Assembly: GCA_945904015.1 (NCBI GenBank)
Contig: CAMDPK010000006.1
Span: forward strand, 19,786-83,785
DNA: 64,000 nucleotides
Direction of reading: 5' to 3'
From: Candidatus Kuenenia stuttgartensis
Lineage (GTDB): Bacteria; Planctomycetota; Planctomycetia; Planctomycetales; Planctomycetaceae
This document shows, one piece after another, positions 36,019 through 44,123 of the stretch. How positions within the stretch are numbered: position 1 is the first letter of the stretch; the number at the start of each line of letters is the position of its first letter. The position numbers and the translations under genes were made by a program. The notes under the pieces are model-generated. The model worked only from the letters and a program-made list of their open reading frames with translations, was not told the origin of the DNA and did not search any database.

Positions 36019-36951
36019 CTACAGCCCGATTGCCGCGTTCGCCAGAGCACGCACGGCTTCCAGGTCACGATTGAGCTGTTGCTTTAGGGCATCACTCGAC
36101 TCAAACCGCACAACATCCCTGACCCGCGCGAGCAAATCGACATCCAACGTCTGCCCGTACAAGTCACCGATGAAGCCGAGGATGTGGACTTCAAACTTTC
36201 GGCCCGCCTCGCCGAATGTGGGATTTGGGCCGAGGTTGATTCCAGCCGGATAGGTCTTCTCAGCGACAGTGCAAATGCCCGCATAAACTCCGTCCGGTGG
36301 CAGCAGTGTCGTGATCTCTTCCAAGTTGGCCGTCGGGAATCCGATGGTTCTGCCACGCATCGCCCCCACACTGACGACGCCCCGTACTCGATACGGATGG
36401 CCGAGCATCTCGACGGCTTCGGTGATTCGTCCGGAAGCAATTCGAGTTCGGACTTCGCTCGAGGAAATCATTTGGCCATTCACGATCACCGCCGGGACGA
36501 CTTCAAGTGAGCAGCCAGAAGCATCGCACAGCGTTCGTAGCGTCTGCACGTTGCCAGCTCGGTGGTGACCGAAGAAAAAGTTCGGACCTTCGACCAAGCC
36601 GATCGCACTGAGCTTGCCCAACACGATCTCGTGAAAGAACTCGTCCGGCGTGAGTTGCAACAGCGCGTGATCGGTTGGATAGACGACGACCGTGTCGATG
36701 CCGTGCTGCGCAAACAGTTCGAGTTTGTGGTCGAGCAGACTCAGTGCCGGGGGTGTCTGAAGTGGTCGCAGCAGCGTGATGGGATGCGGATCAAACGTCA
36801 TCACGACTGCTGGCGTGTTTGCGGCATCAGCTCTCGCGACGAGCGTGGCCAACATGCTCTGGTGGCCGCGATGCACGCCGTCGAAGTTGCCGATGGCGAC
36901 CCAGCCGCCGCGGTATTGGTCAGGTTTTTGAAAGCCGCGTTGGATGTGCAT
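36019..36951 (-). CDS. ribF: Bifunctional riboflavin kinase / FAD synthetase
   Basis: About 310 residues from the ATG before HIQRGFQKPDQYRGG; the longer frame upstream translates a family G repeat. The N-terminal nucleotidyltransferase domain has AIGNFDGVHRGHQSML and FDPHPITLLRP, then EGPNFFFGHHRAGN and VNGQMISSSEVRTRIASGRI. The C-terminal kinase domain has GRTIGFPTANL, PPDGVYAGI and NLGPNPTFGEAGRKFEVHIL. It converts riboflavin to FMN and FAD. It follows phoU on the same strand. Confidence 0.95.
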   Translation of the reverse strand: MHIQRGFQKPDQYRGGWVAIGNFDGVHRGHQSMLATLVARADAANTPAVVMTFDPHPITLLRPLQTPPALSLLDHKLELFAQHGIDTVVVYPTDHALLQLTPDEFFHEIVLGKLSAIGLVEGPNFFFGHHRAGNVQTLRTLCDASGCSLEVVPAVIVNGQMISSSEVRTRIASGRITEAVEMLGHPYRVRGVVSVGAMRGRTIGFPTANLEEITTLLPPDGVYAGICTVAEKTYPAGINLGPNPTFGEAGRKFEVHILGFIGDLYGQTLDVDLLARVRDVVRFESSDALKQQLNRDLEAVRALANAAIGL

Positions 36952-36964
36952 CGGGGCCGGGGGG

Positions 36965-37099
36965 GGAATTGCAAATTGCAAGTTGCAAATTGGCGAGACA
37001 GAGAACTCAGTCAAACCGGCATCAAACAAGTTGCCGGCCAGCGGCACAACCCTGCCGCTCAACTCGCAATTTGAAATTTGCAATTTGCAATTTGCAATC
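36965..37099. repeat. Low-G+C palindromic repeat, family G, copy 2
   Basis: GGAATTGCAAATTGCAAGTT and CAATTTGAAATTTGCAATTTG arms lie either side of ~60 bases, between phoU and ribF. G+C is far below the surroundings. It contains the ribosome-site region of ribF at its left edge. Confidence 0.85.
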
Positions 37100-37111
37100 G
37101 CCCGACCGTAA

Positions 37112-37774
37112 TCAGCGGAAATGTGCCCGATGCCGGATGATTTCGCCTTCCACCAGATAGACCACATCCTCGGCAATGTTCGTGGCGTGGTCGGCAACCC
37201 GCTCGATGTGGCGAGTCGCGGAGAAGAGACTCATGGCCGGTTCGATAAGTTCGGGGTGCTGCTGCATCGTGTCCATCAATTCGTAGATGATCTCGCGGTT
37301 GAGTTCGTCGACGGCGTTGTCGGATTCGACGATGTTTCTCGCAAGCTGGCTGTCGAGGCCGACGTAGGCGTCAATCGCCTTGTGCAGCATCTCGACGGCT
37401 CGGCTGGCCATCTCTTGGAGCTTCTCCGGAACTTCGATTCCCGGCTGGTTGACGAGGCTGCAAGCCCGCTCGGCGATATGAACGCTGATGTCGGCGACAC
37501 GTTCCAGTTCGCCGGAGATTTTCAGCACGGTTGTGATGCGTCGCAGGTCGGTCGCCACCGGCTGATGCAGCGCGAGGATCTTGAGGCACTCTTCCTCGAT
37601 GCTGACGTCGAAGCGATCGACCTCGTCGTCCTGTTTGGCAAGCTCGCGAGCGCGGTCGATGTTCGGGTCGGCCAACTCGTCGACCGCTTTGTGAACCAAC
37701 TCCTCGACCGTCGCGCACATCGACAGCAGGTTGCGGTGCAGAACGCCAAGGTCGCAGGTGAGATGAGTGCTCAT
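37112..37774 (-). CDS. phoU: Phosphate transport regulator PhoU
   Basis: About 220 residues from the ATG before STHLTCDLGVLHRNLL. It is all helical with two PhoU repeats; the metal-binding-like blocks ELERVADISVHIAERA and ATRHIERVADHATNIAEDV are the E/DxxxD signatures of each repeat. PhoU restrains the PhoR sensor and Pst uptake when phosphate is ample. It is the last gene of the pst run, 114 bases after pstB with a family G repeat in the gap. Confidence 0.95.
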   Translation of the reverse strand: MSTHLTCDLGVLHRNLLSMCATVEELVHKAVDELADPNIDRARELAKQDDEVDRFDVSIEEECLKILALHQPVATDLRRITTVLKISGELERVADISVHIAERACSLVNQPGIEVPEKLQEMASRAVEMLHKAIDAYVGLDSQLARNIVESDNAVDELNREIIYELMDTMQQHPELIEPAMSLFSATRHIERVADHATNIAEDVVYLVEGEIIRHRAHFR

Positions 37775-37779
37775 GTGGG

Positions 37780-37876
37780 GGATTGCAAATTGAAAGTTGA
37801 AAATTGCAAATTTGAAGACAGAAAGTGCAGCGACCAATTTGCAATTTGCAATTTTCATTTTGCAATTTGCAATCTC
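37780..37876. repeat. Low-G+C palindromic repeat, family G, copy 3
   Basis: Arms GATTGCAAATTGAAAGTTGA... and ...CATTTTGCAATTTGCAATC, ~40 bases each, almost filling the pstB-phoU gap. It would form an AU-rich hairpin in the pst mRNA. Confidence 0.85.
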
Positions 37877-37887
37877 CGACTTGGCAA

Positions 37888-38727
37888 TCAGCCGAACCGC
37901 CCCGTGATGTAGTCTTCCGTCTGCTTCTTCTTCGGCGTCGTGAACAGCTTCTGGGTGTGGTCCTTCTCGATCAAATAGCCTTGATAAAAGAACGCGGTCC
38001 AGTCGCTGATGCGGGCGGCTTGTTGCATGTTGTGGGTGACGATGACGATTGTGTAGTTCTGCTTCAACTCGAAGATCAAGTCTTCGATGCGGGCGGTCGA
38101 GGCCGGATCAAGCGCGGAGGCCGGCTCGTCCATCAGGATCACATCCGGATTGGTGGCGAGTGCTCGCGCGATGCAGAGGCGTTGCTGTTGGCCGCCGGAG
38201 AGTGCGAGTGCGGAGTCTTGCAAGCGATCTTTGACCTCGTCCCACAACGCGGCCCGCTTGAGTGACTGTTCGACGATTTCCGAGAGTGTTTTGTAGTTGC
38301 GCTGCCCGGCGATCTTCGGGCCGTAGGCGACGTTGTCGAAGATCGACTTCGGAAACGGTGTCGACTTTTGGAAGACCATGCCGACTCGTTTGCGGAGGGC
38401 GACGACATCGACGTCGGGAGCGTAAATCTCTTGTCCTTCGAGCAGCACTGTGCCGTTGTGGTGTGCTCCTTCGATGATGTCGTTCATCCGGTTGAGCGCC
38501 CGCAGAAACGTGCTCTTGCCGCAGCCGGAGGGGCCGATGAAAGCGGTCACGGCGCGTTCGGCGACGGTCATCGACACATCGAACAGCGCCTGCTTCTCGC
38601 CGTAGAAGAAGTTGAGATTGCGAACGTCGAGTTTCGTGACCTCGGTTTCCACGGGACGGATCCTTTTGGCCGACTCGCGTTGCTGCCGCTGATGCACCAG
38701 TTCGTTGAAACTTTGCATGATGGTCAT
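37888..38727 (-). CDS. pstB: Phosphate ABC transporter ATP-binding protein PstB
   Basis: About 279 residues. Walker A is [19 protein letters not shown], the typical PstB block [20 protein letters not shown] is present, the signature is [16 protein letters not shown], and Walker B is [14 protein letters not shown]. The C-terminus ends with the family-typical EDYITGRFG. It energises phosphate import with PstA and PstC. The start at ATG 38727 is followed by a second ATG three codons on, which is also possible. Confidence 0.97.
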   Translation of the reverse strand: MTIMQSFNELVHQRQQRESAKRIRPVETEVTKLDVRNLNFFYGEKQALFDVSMTVAERAVTAFIGPSGCGKSTFLRALNRMNDIIEGAHHNGTVLLEGQEIYAPDVDVVALRKRVGMVFQKSTPFPKSIFDNVAYGPKIAGQRNYKTLSEIVEQSLKRAALWDEVKDRLQDSALALSGGQQQRLCIARALATNPDVILMDEPASALDPASTARIEDLIFELKQNYTIVIVTHNMQQAARISDWTAFFYQGYLIEKDHTQKLFTTPKKKQTEDYITGRFG

Positions 38728-38779
38728 GACAGCCGAGCCTCGGAGCGGAATGCGTTTTAGTCTGTCGAAATTGGGTTGG

Positions 38780-39850
38780 CTACCAGCGAGTACTCTTTTG
38801 GAATTTGTGTCGAATCACGATCGCAGCGGTGTTCATCAGCAACAGAATCGTCAGCAGCACGACGATGCCAGCGGCGGCGACGTGCTGGTAATCGGCCTGC
38901 GGGCGGTTGATCCAGTTGTAGACTTGCAACGGCAGCGCGGTGAATTTGTCGAACGGAGCGTCCACCAAACCGTGCGGGTTGCGAAAGATGTCGCCGACGT
39001 TTGTGATCTCGCCGGGGCAATAGGCAATGAACGTCAAAGCTCCGATCATCATCAGCGGCGCGGCTTCACCCATCGCTCGCGAGAGAGCCAGGATCACACC
39101 GGTCATGATCCCCGGCATTGCGGCGGGCAGCACTTGGTGACGGATCGTTTGCCACTGCGTCGCTCCCAAGGCATACGACGCGATGCGAATCGACGACGGC
39201 ACGGCTCGCAACGCTTCCTGAGCCGCGACGATCACCGTCGGTAGCACGAGCAGCGCCAGCGTCAGAGCGCCGGCGATCAGCGATCGCTCGAACGGCAGCG
39301 GCACGTCTAGCGTCGTGAAGCCGAGGTTCAGCACCAACGTCTTCCCACCTTTGCCGAACAGGCCAAACATTCGCACGAAGGCCGTCAAGCCGAGAATGCC
39401 ATACACGACGGACGGCACGCCCGCGAGGTTCGACAAGTTGATTTGGATGAGCCGCTTGAAGTGGCCTTCGTTGGCATACTCTTCGAGATAAATTGCCGAG
39501 CCAACTCCGATCGGCACCGACAGCAACGCCACCAATCCGATCAGCCACAGGCTGCCCCAAATCGGAGCGAGAATGCCCGCCCGACGCGGGTGTCGCGAGT
39601 CATAGTTGGTGAAGAATTGTTTGCTCAATGGAATTGCCGAGTCCTCGGCTTTGGCGACCGTTGGCCCCGATGCGCCGGGCTTCACTTTTGGAGCCGGCCA
39701 CGTCAGGGCTTGCCACAAGACACTGACCAGCAGCACCGCCAGCACGACGAGTCCGAACCACGTCGAACCGCAACACAGCCACTCGAACACCTTGCCGATG
39801 CGGTGCCGCCGAGCCAATTCAGGTTCCTGAAGTTTCGCCGGGGCGCTCAT
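38780..39850 (-). CDS. pstA: Phosphate ABC transporter permease PstA
   Basis: About 356 residues with six membrane segments. The permease loop shows [20 protein letters not shown] and the EAA-type motif [20 protein letters not shown], followed by [20 protein letters not shown]. An extra ~45-residue loop after the first segment ([20 protein letters not shown] region) is longer than in typical PstA. Its ATG overlaps the pstC stop by four bases (ATGA), indicating coupled translation. Confidence 0.95.
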   Translation of the reverse strand: MSAPAKLQEPELARRHRIGKVFEWLCCGSTWFGLVVLAVLLVSVLWQALTWPAPKVKPGASGPTVAKAEDSAIPLSKQFFTNYDSRHPRRAGILAPIWGSLWLIGLVALLSVPIGVGSAIYLEEYANEGHFKRLIQINLSNLAGVPSVVYGILGLTAFVRMFGLFGKGGKTLVLNLGFTTLDVPLPFERSLIAGALTLALLVLPTVIVAAQEALRAVPSSIRIASYALGATQWQTIRHQVLPAAMPGIMTGVILALSRAMGEAAPLMMIGALTFIAYCPGEITNVGDIFRNPHGLVDAPFDKFTALPLQVYNWINRPQADYQHVAAAGIVVLLTILLLMNTAAIVIRHKFQKSTRW

Positions 39851-40839
39851 TCGTAGACCTCCCGGAAACGCTTCATGACTCGTTGAGCCAGCACGTTCAT
39901 CCCCAATGTAATGAGGAACAACGTGAACCCGACGGCGTACAGGCTCTTGTATTCAATCGTCCCGGCTGGCGTGTCCCCCAGGCTGATGTTGACGATGTAG
40001 GCCGTCATGGTCTCCATGCTGCGGAACGGATTGAGTGATAGCCGCGGCATCTGTCCCGCCGCGATGCTGACCGCCATCGTCTCGCCGATGGCTCGTGAGA
40101 TCGCCAGCAGGAAAGACGCGACGATCCCGGAGAGCGCCGCGGGCACGACCACTTTCAGCGACACGTCATATTTTGTCGAACCGAGCGCGTAGCCCGCCTC
40201 GCGCAGCCCACGCGGCACCGCTCGGAGTGCGTCTTCGCTGAGCGAACAAACCGTCGGAATGATCATGACTCCGAGGACCACGCCCGCACTCATCGCGTTG
40301 AAGATGTCCACGTCGATGTGCAGCAGACTTTGAAAGATCGGCCGCAGGACATACGGCGTCACGAACACCAGCGCGAAGTAGCCGTAGACGACCGACGGAA
40401 TCCCGGCCAAGACTTCCAGCACCGGCTTCATGGCTCGGCGGAAGCGTGGCTTGGCGTATTCGCTGAGGTAGATCGCCGCCGCCAAGCCGATCGGCAGGCC
40501 GATCAAACTGCCGATGCCGGCGATGACAAACGTGCCACACAACAGCGGCAAAATGCCGAAATGTTTGTCGGCGAATTGCGGACTCCATTCGGTGTCGGTC
40601 AAGAAGTCCCACAGCGACACGTCCTGGAAGAATGCCGTCGAGCCAGGCGCGACCGCATAGACCGCCTCAGTGAAAAACATGTAGACGATCGCCAGCGTCG
40701 TGATCAGCGATAGCGACGCGCAACTCACCAGCACCGCGCGCACTCCGGCTTCCCGAGCACGAACCCACGAAAACTGCTTTTGCAGTCGCAGGCCGACCTT
40801 CGGCGGAGTCAGTGGCGAGGCAACATTCGCGAGCGACAA
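39847..40839 (-). CDS. pstC: Phosphate ABC transporter permease PstC
   Basis: About 330 residues, using a TTG at 40839 that has AAGGAA six bases upstream; an earlier in-frame TTG at 40863 would add eight residues. Six membrane segments are present. Family blocks are [57 protein letters not shown] and [16 protein letters not shown]. Together with PstA it forms the membrane channel for phosphate. Confidence 0.95.
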   Translation of the reverse strand: MSLANVASPLTPPKVGLRLQKQFSWVRAREAGVRAVLVSCASLSLITTLAIVYMFFTEAVYAVAPGSTAFFQDVSLWDFLTDTEWSPQFADKHFGILPLLCGTFVIAGIGSLIGLPIGLAAAIYLSEYAKPRFRRAMKPVLEVLAGIPSVVYGYFALVFVTPYVLRPIFQSLLHIDVDIFNAMSAGVVLGVMIIPTVCSLSEDALRAVPRGLREAGYALGSTKYDVSLKVVVPAALSGIVASFLLAISRAIGETMAVSIAAGQMPRLSLNPFRSMETMTAYIVNISLGDTPAGTIEYKSLYAVGFTLFLITLGMNVLAQRVMKRFREVYE

Positions 40840-40880
40840 GCGGTGTTCCTTGAAAGGGGTCAATCCACAGCCGCGCTCGG

Positions 40881-41918
40881 CTACTTCGCCGACAGAGCCT
40901 CGGTCAGTCGTTGCTGGGATTCCTTCAGGTCGTTCTCTGGCAACTGGATGTAATGAACATCTTTGACGTAGTCCTGGCCTTGGGCGATGTAGTACTTCAC
41001 GAATTCAGCGACCTGCGGCTTCGCGAGCGACTTCAAGTTGATGTGAATGAACAGCGGCCGAGACAACGGTTTGTAAGTGCCGCTGAGAATCGTCTCGTCG
41101 GTCGGCAGCACTGCCTGCGAAGCATCATCTCCGTCGGCGATCGCCACCAGTTTCACCTTGTCCTGATTGTCGGCGTAGTAGGCGTAGCCGAAGTAGCCCA
41201 GCGAGTTCTTGTCGCCGTTGACTCCTTGCACCAGCACGTTGTCGTCCTCGCTGGGGGTGTAGTCCGAGCGGCATTCTTTCGCTTTGCCGTTGATCGCTTC
41301 GGTGAAGTAATCGAACGTGCCCGAATCTGAGCCGGGGCCATACAGCCGAATCTCGGCATCCGGCCAAGCCGGGTCGAGTTCATTCCACTTCTTGAGCTTG
41401 CTGCCGGTGTTCCAAAGCTTCTTGAGCTGCGCGACGGTCAGAGCCTTGCACCAATCGTTCTTGGGATTGACCACGACCGACAAGCCGTCGATCGCGACCT
41501 TCAGTTCGAGGTACTCGATGCCATTCTTTTTGCAGGCTTCGATTTCCTTCGCCGAAATCGCTCGCGACGAGTCATTGATGTCCGTCTCGCCGGCCACAAA
41601 CCGCTTGAACCCACCGCCAGTCCCGGCGATACCGACGCTGACCTTCACATCCTTGTGGACCTTCATGAACTCTTCAGCGACCGCCTGAGTAATCGGGAAC
41701 ACGGTGCTGGACCCGTCCGCGAGTACTTCGCCTGCCAGCTTCTCGGCGGGAGCAACCACTTTCGGAGGGCTTGCCGGGTCATCCGTCTTGGAGCCATTCG
41801 TCTTCGGCGGTGGAGTGGCACCGGAGCCGCTGGATTTGCTGTCCTCCACCGAACAACCCGTCGCCAATGCCAACAAAAGTGAAGAAGTCAGGAGCGTTCG
41901 TCTCGAGAATGTCGTCAT
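40881..41918 (-). CDS. pstS: Phosphate-binding lipoprotein PstS
   Basis: About 345 residues. A Tat-like or Sec lipoprotein signal ([18 protein letters not shown]) ends in the lipobox ATGC, so the mature protein is lipid-anchored. A Pro/Ser-rich linker of ~35 residues precedes the binding domain. Phosphate-contact motifs are [17 protein letters not shown] and [20 protein letters not shown], followed by [16 protein letters not shown]. It captures phosphate and delivers it to PstCA. It is the first gene of pstSCAB-phoU. Confidence 0.96.
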   Translation of the reverse strand: MTTFSRRTLLTSSLLLALATGCSVEDSKSSGSGATPPPKTNGSKTDDPASPPKVVAPAEKLAGEVLADGSSTVFPITQAVAEEFMKVHKDVKVSVGIAGTGGGFKRFVAGETDINDSSRAISAKEIEACKKNGIEYLELKVAIDGLSVVVNPKNDWCKALTVAQLKKLWNTGSKLKKWNELDPAWPDAEIRLYGPGSDSGTFDYFTEAINGKAKECRSDYTPSEDDNVLVQGVNGDKNSLGYFGYAYYADNQDKVKLVAIADGDDASQAVLPTDETILSGTYKPLSRPLFIHINLKSLAKPQVAEFVKYYIAQGQDYVKDVHYIQLPENDLKESQQRLTEALSAK

Positions 41919-42039
41919 GGAAACCTCTGGAAGGGGAGCGTCAAGAGCTTCAGCCAGCTCGGAATTCGGTGGCTCAATTTGAGCGGCGAAACGCTACGAA
42001 GGTGCCATGAAGATGGGAACTCAGTCCTGTTAAGAAACG

Positions 42040-42233
42040 ATGAAGACGATCGCTTCGCCGCGCACGGGCACGACAAATCGCATCGTGGGATCATGGCCGC
42101 AATTGCTTGGCCGATGCCCAGTACAGGCCGCCGCCCATCACGATGGTGCTCAGCAGCGTGAAGACCCGCGCGAGCACGATCTTTTCGCCCAGCCTCCAGC
42201 CACCGACAGCCGAACCGATCGCAATGGCTGAAT
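42040..42233. other. Gap between PiT and pstS with a residual hydrophobic frame
   Basis: The 315 bases 41919-42233 hold no complete gene. On the minus strand, directly after the PiT stop and shifted by one base, an open frame reads NSAIAIGSAVGGWRLGEKIV then LARVFTLLSTIVMGGGLYWA and ends at 42091. It has no credible own start codon. A weak 7-4-7 repeat (GTTAAGA-AACG-ATGAAGA, 42029-42046) could be a degenerate Pho-type site for pstS, but it is not convincing. Confidence 0.4.
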
Positions 42234-43322
42234 TCAGTGCGCTGCAAACCAGGACTGAATGACCACAATCACTCCGTACGACAACGCGGCAACAATCCCA
42301 GACGCCGGGATTGTCAGGATCCACGCCCAAATCACACGACGGGCAATCCCCCACTGGACTGCTGAGAATCGTTGAACGGCGCCGACTCCGATAATCGCCC
42401 CCGTAATCGTGTGCGTCGTGCTGACAGGAATCCCCATGTAGGCCGTGCCGAACAGCGCCACGGCAGCGGCCGTTTCGGCGCAGGCACCGCTGTACGGCCG
42501 CAGCTTGGCGATCTTCAGGCCCATCGTCTTCACGATGCGCCAGCCGCCGCACAACGTCCCGAGGCCGATCGCCAGGTGGCAGACCAGCACGATCCAAAAT
42601 GGAAACGTCTCTTTGCCAGATTCAAAGCCGAGCTGCCGTTCCTTCCACAGCGTCGCGTACAGCAACGCGGCGACGATGCCCATTGTCTTTTGTGCGTCGT
42701 TGGTGCCGTGTCCCAGACTGAATGCGGCGGCAGAACCGAGTTGCACAACTCGAAACCACCGATCCACTCTGGAGGGAAGTGCCCGCCGAAATGTCCACAG
42801 CAAAGCCACGATGAAGATTAAGGCCAGCACCAGTCCCACGAACGGCGAGATCACAATGTATTGCACCGTCTTGATAAAACGGTCCCATTGCAACACGCCG
42901 GAAAACTTCGCCGCGTGGGCCATTGCCGCTCCGCCGAACCCACCCAGCAATGCGTGCGATGAACTGGTGGGAAGACCGACATACCATGTGATCAGATCCC
43001 ATACGATGGCCCCGATCAATCCGGCCAAGATCACGTCGGGCGTCACAAACTCCTTATGCACCATCTTGCCGACGGTGTTGGCGATCGCGACGCCAAACAC
43101 CCATGCGGCTGCAAAATTCCACCACGCCGCCCACAACACCGCCGGCAGCGGCCGAAGCACCCGCGTGCCGACCACCGTCGCGATCGAGTTGGCCGCATCG
43201 TGAAAACCGTTGATGAAATCGAACGCCAGAGCCACCACGAGAATGAACAGCACATACGGATTCTGCGCGATTTGCCCCATATCGCGCACGAATTCTCCAA
43301 AGACCTGATCAATCACTTCCAT
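42234..43322 (-). CDS. pit: Low-affinity inorganic phosphate transporter, PiT family
   Basis: About 362 residues with ten or so membrane segments. The internal duplication of the family is visible: FDFINGFHDAANSIATVVGT in the N-half and FSLGHGTNDAQKTMGIVAAL in the C-half, with GLPTSSSHALLGGFGGAAMA and GIPVSTTHTITGAIIGVGA as the paired signature loops. It is a cation-phosphate symporter in the inner membrane. It follows the DUF47 gene by 39 bases, as is standard for PiT-DUF47 pairs. Confidence 0.95.
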   Translation of the reverse strand: MEVIDQVFGEFVRDMGQIAQNPYVLFILVVALAFDFINGFHDAANSIATVVGTRVLRPLPAVLWAAWWNFAAAWVFGVAIANTVGKMVHKEFVTPDVILAGLIGAIVWDLITWYVGLPTSSSHALLGGFGGAAMAHAAKFSGVLQWDRFIKTVQYIVISPFVGLVLALIFIVALLWTFRRALPSRVDRWFRVVQLGSAAAFSLGHGTNDAQKTMGIVAALLYATLWKERQLGFESGKETFPFWIVLVCHLAIGLGTLCGGWRIVKTMGLKIAKLRPYSGACAETAAAVALFGTAYMGIPVSTTHTITGAIIGVGAVQRFSAVQWGIARRVIWAWILTIPASGIVAALSYGVIVVIQSWFAAH

Positions 43323-43361
43323 TCGCAGTCGCTCCAGTTTGGCAAGGTGCAGTCGAATCGC

Positions 43362-43994
43362 TCAACTTGCCTTCACGACGATCTCGTTGATCACGTGCGC
43401 CACGTCGCGGCAGGCATCAACGGTGTTTTCCAGCCACGCATACACTTCTCGCTGTTTGATGAACGTCATGATCTCCGGCGGGGCGGCGAACAAGTCCGCC
43501 TCGACGTTGCGATACACTTCGTCGGCCATGTTCTCCAGCCGGCTGATCTCGCGCAACTCGATAGCCATCTTCTCTGAACTGATTTGCTTGTTCTTGCGGA
43601 GCATACTCACGGCCCGTTGCACATGGTTGCACGACTCTTGAATGATGAGCGCCATCTTGACCGCTTCAGGCGTCGGCTTTTCGATGCCGAACGCGGTCAG
43701 CCGAAACGCGGCCTCTTCCATGTTGTCGAGCACGTCATCGAGGCTCGTGGCGAGCGTGTGAATGCCCTCGCGGTCGAACGGCGTAATGAACGTACGGCCG
43801 AGCGACGTCAGAATTCCCGCGACGGCGATATCGCACTTGTGCTCCAGCTCGCGAATCTCGTTCATGCGCCGTTCGCGGTGATCGAAGTGGTCCACGAGTT
43901 CCGCAAACGTCTGTGCCGCAGTGACGATGATCTTGGTCACAGCATCGAACTGGTCGAAGAATTTCTGTTCCCGCGGAATCAAAGAGAATCGCAT
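43362..43994 (-). CDS. DUF47 (PhoU-like) accessory protein of PiT
   Basis: About 210 residues from the ATG before RFSLIPREQKFFDQFD, with CAAGGAG upstream. It is all helical, PhoU-like: FAELVDHFDHRERRMNEIRE, LEHKCDIAVAGILTSL, TPFDREGIHTLATSLDDVLD and EISRLENMADEVYRNV. Proteins of this family are nearly always encoded with a PiT permease and are thought to modulate it. The Pho-box-like array directly upstream marks it as the first gene of a phosphate-regulated unit. Confidence 0.92.
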   Translation of the reverse strand: MRFSLIPREQKFFDQFDAVTKIIVTAAQTFAELVDHFDHRERRMNEIRELEHKCDIAVAGILTSLGRTFITPFDREGIHTLATSLDDVLDNMEEAAFRLTAFGIEKPTPEAVKMALIIQESCNHVQRAVSMLRKNKQISSEKMAIELREISRLENMADEVYRNVEADLFAAPPEIMTFIKQREVYAWLENTVDACRDVAHVINEIVVKAS

Positions 43995-44020
43995 GGTGCT
44001 CCTTGAGAGTACAACAAAGT

Positions 44021-44083
44021 TAAATAGCGGCCTTCGATAGGTCTTCACGCAAACTTTACGAGTTTTTCACGAAAACTTCACGA
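44021..44083 (-). promoter_or_regulatory. Probable double Pho box and -10 element
   Basis: On the minus strand four 7-base repeats follow one another at an exact 11-base period: TCGTGAA-gttt, TCGTGAA-aaac, TCGTAAA-gttt, GCGTGAA (plus-strand 44044-44083). This equals two consecutive Pho boxes (7-base repeats spaced by 4). TATTTA (44021-44026) lies 17 bases further downstream as a -10 candidate, so the last repeat takes the place of a -35. The DUF47 start codon is 27 bases beyond. The repeat sequence differs from the E. coli consensus; the geometry is the evidence. Confidence 0.75.
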
Positions 44084-44123
44084 GCCACAATCTACTCGGA
44101 CGGCGAACCGACTCGCAACTCGG

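Noticed and set aside
36952..37197. Extended N-terminus of RibF
   Set aside because: The added residues translate the family G repeat (IANCKLQISNC) and part of phoU; the true protein starts at the nucleotidyltransferase domain.
27496..37876. The AT-rich AAATTGCAAATTG runs as a CRISPR array
   Set aside because: The units have no unique spacers; each locus is one palindrome with two arms, so it is a dispersed inverted repeat.
42029..42046. Pho box upstream of pstS
   Set aside because: A 7-4-7 repeat exists but matches poorly both internally and with the strong array before the DUF47 gene, so it was not annotated as a site.
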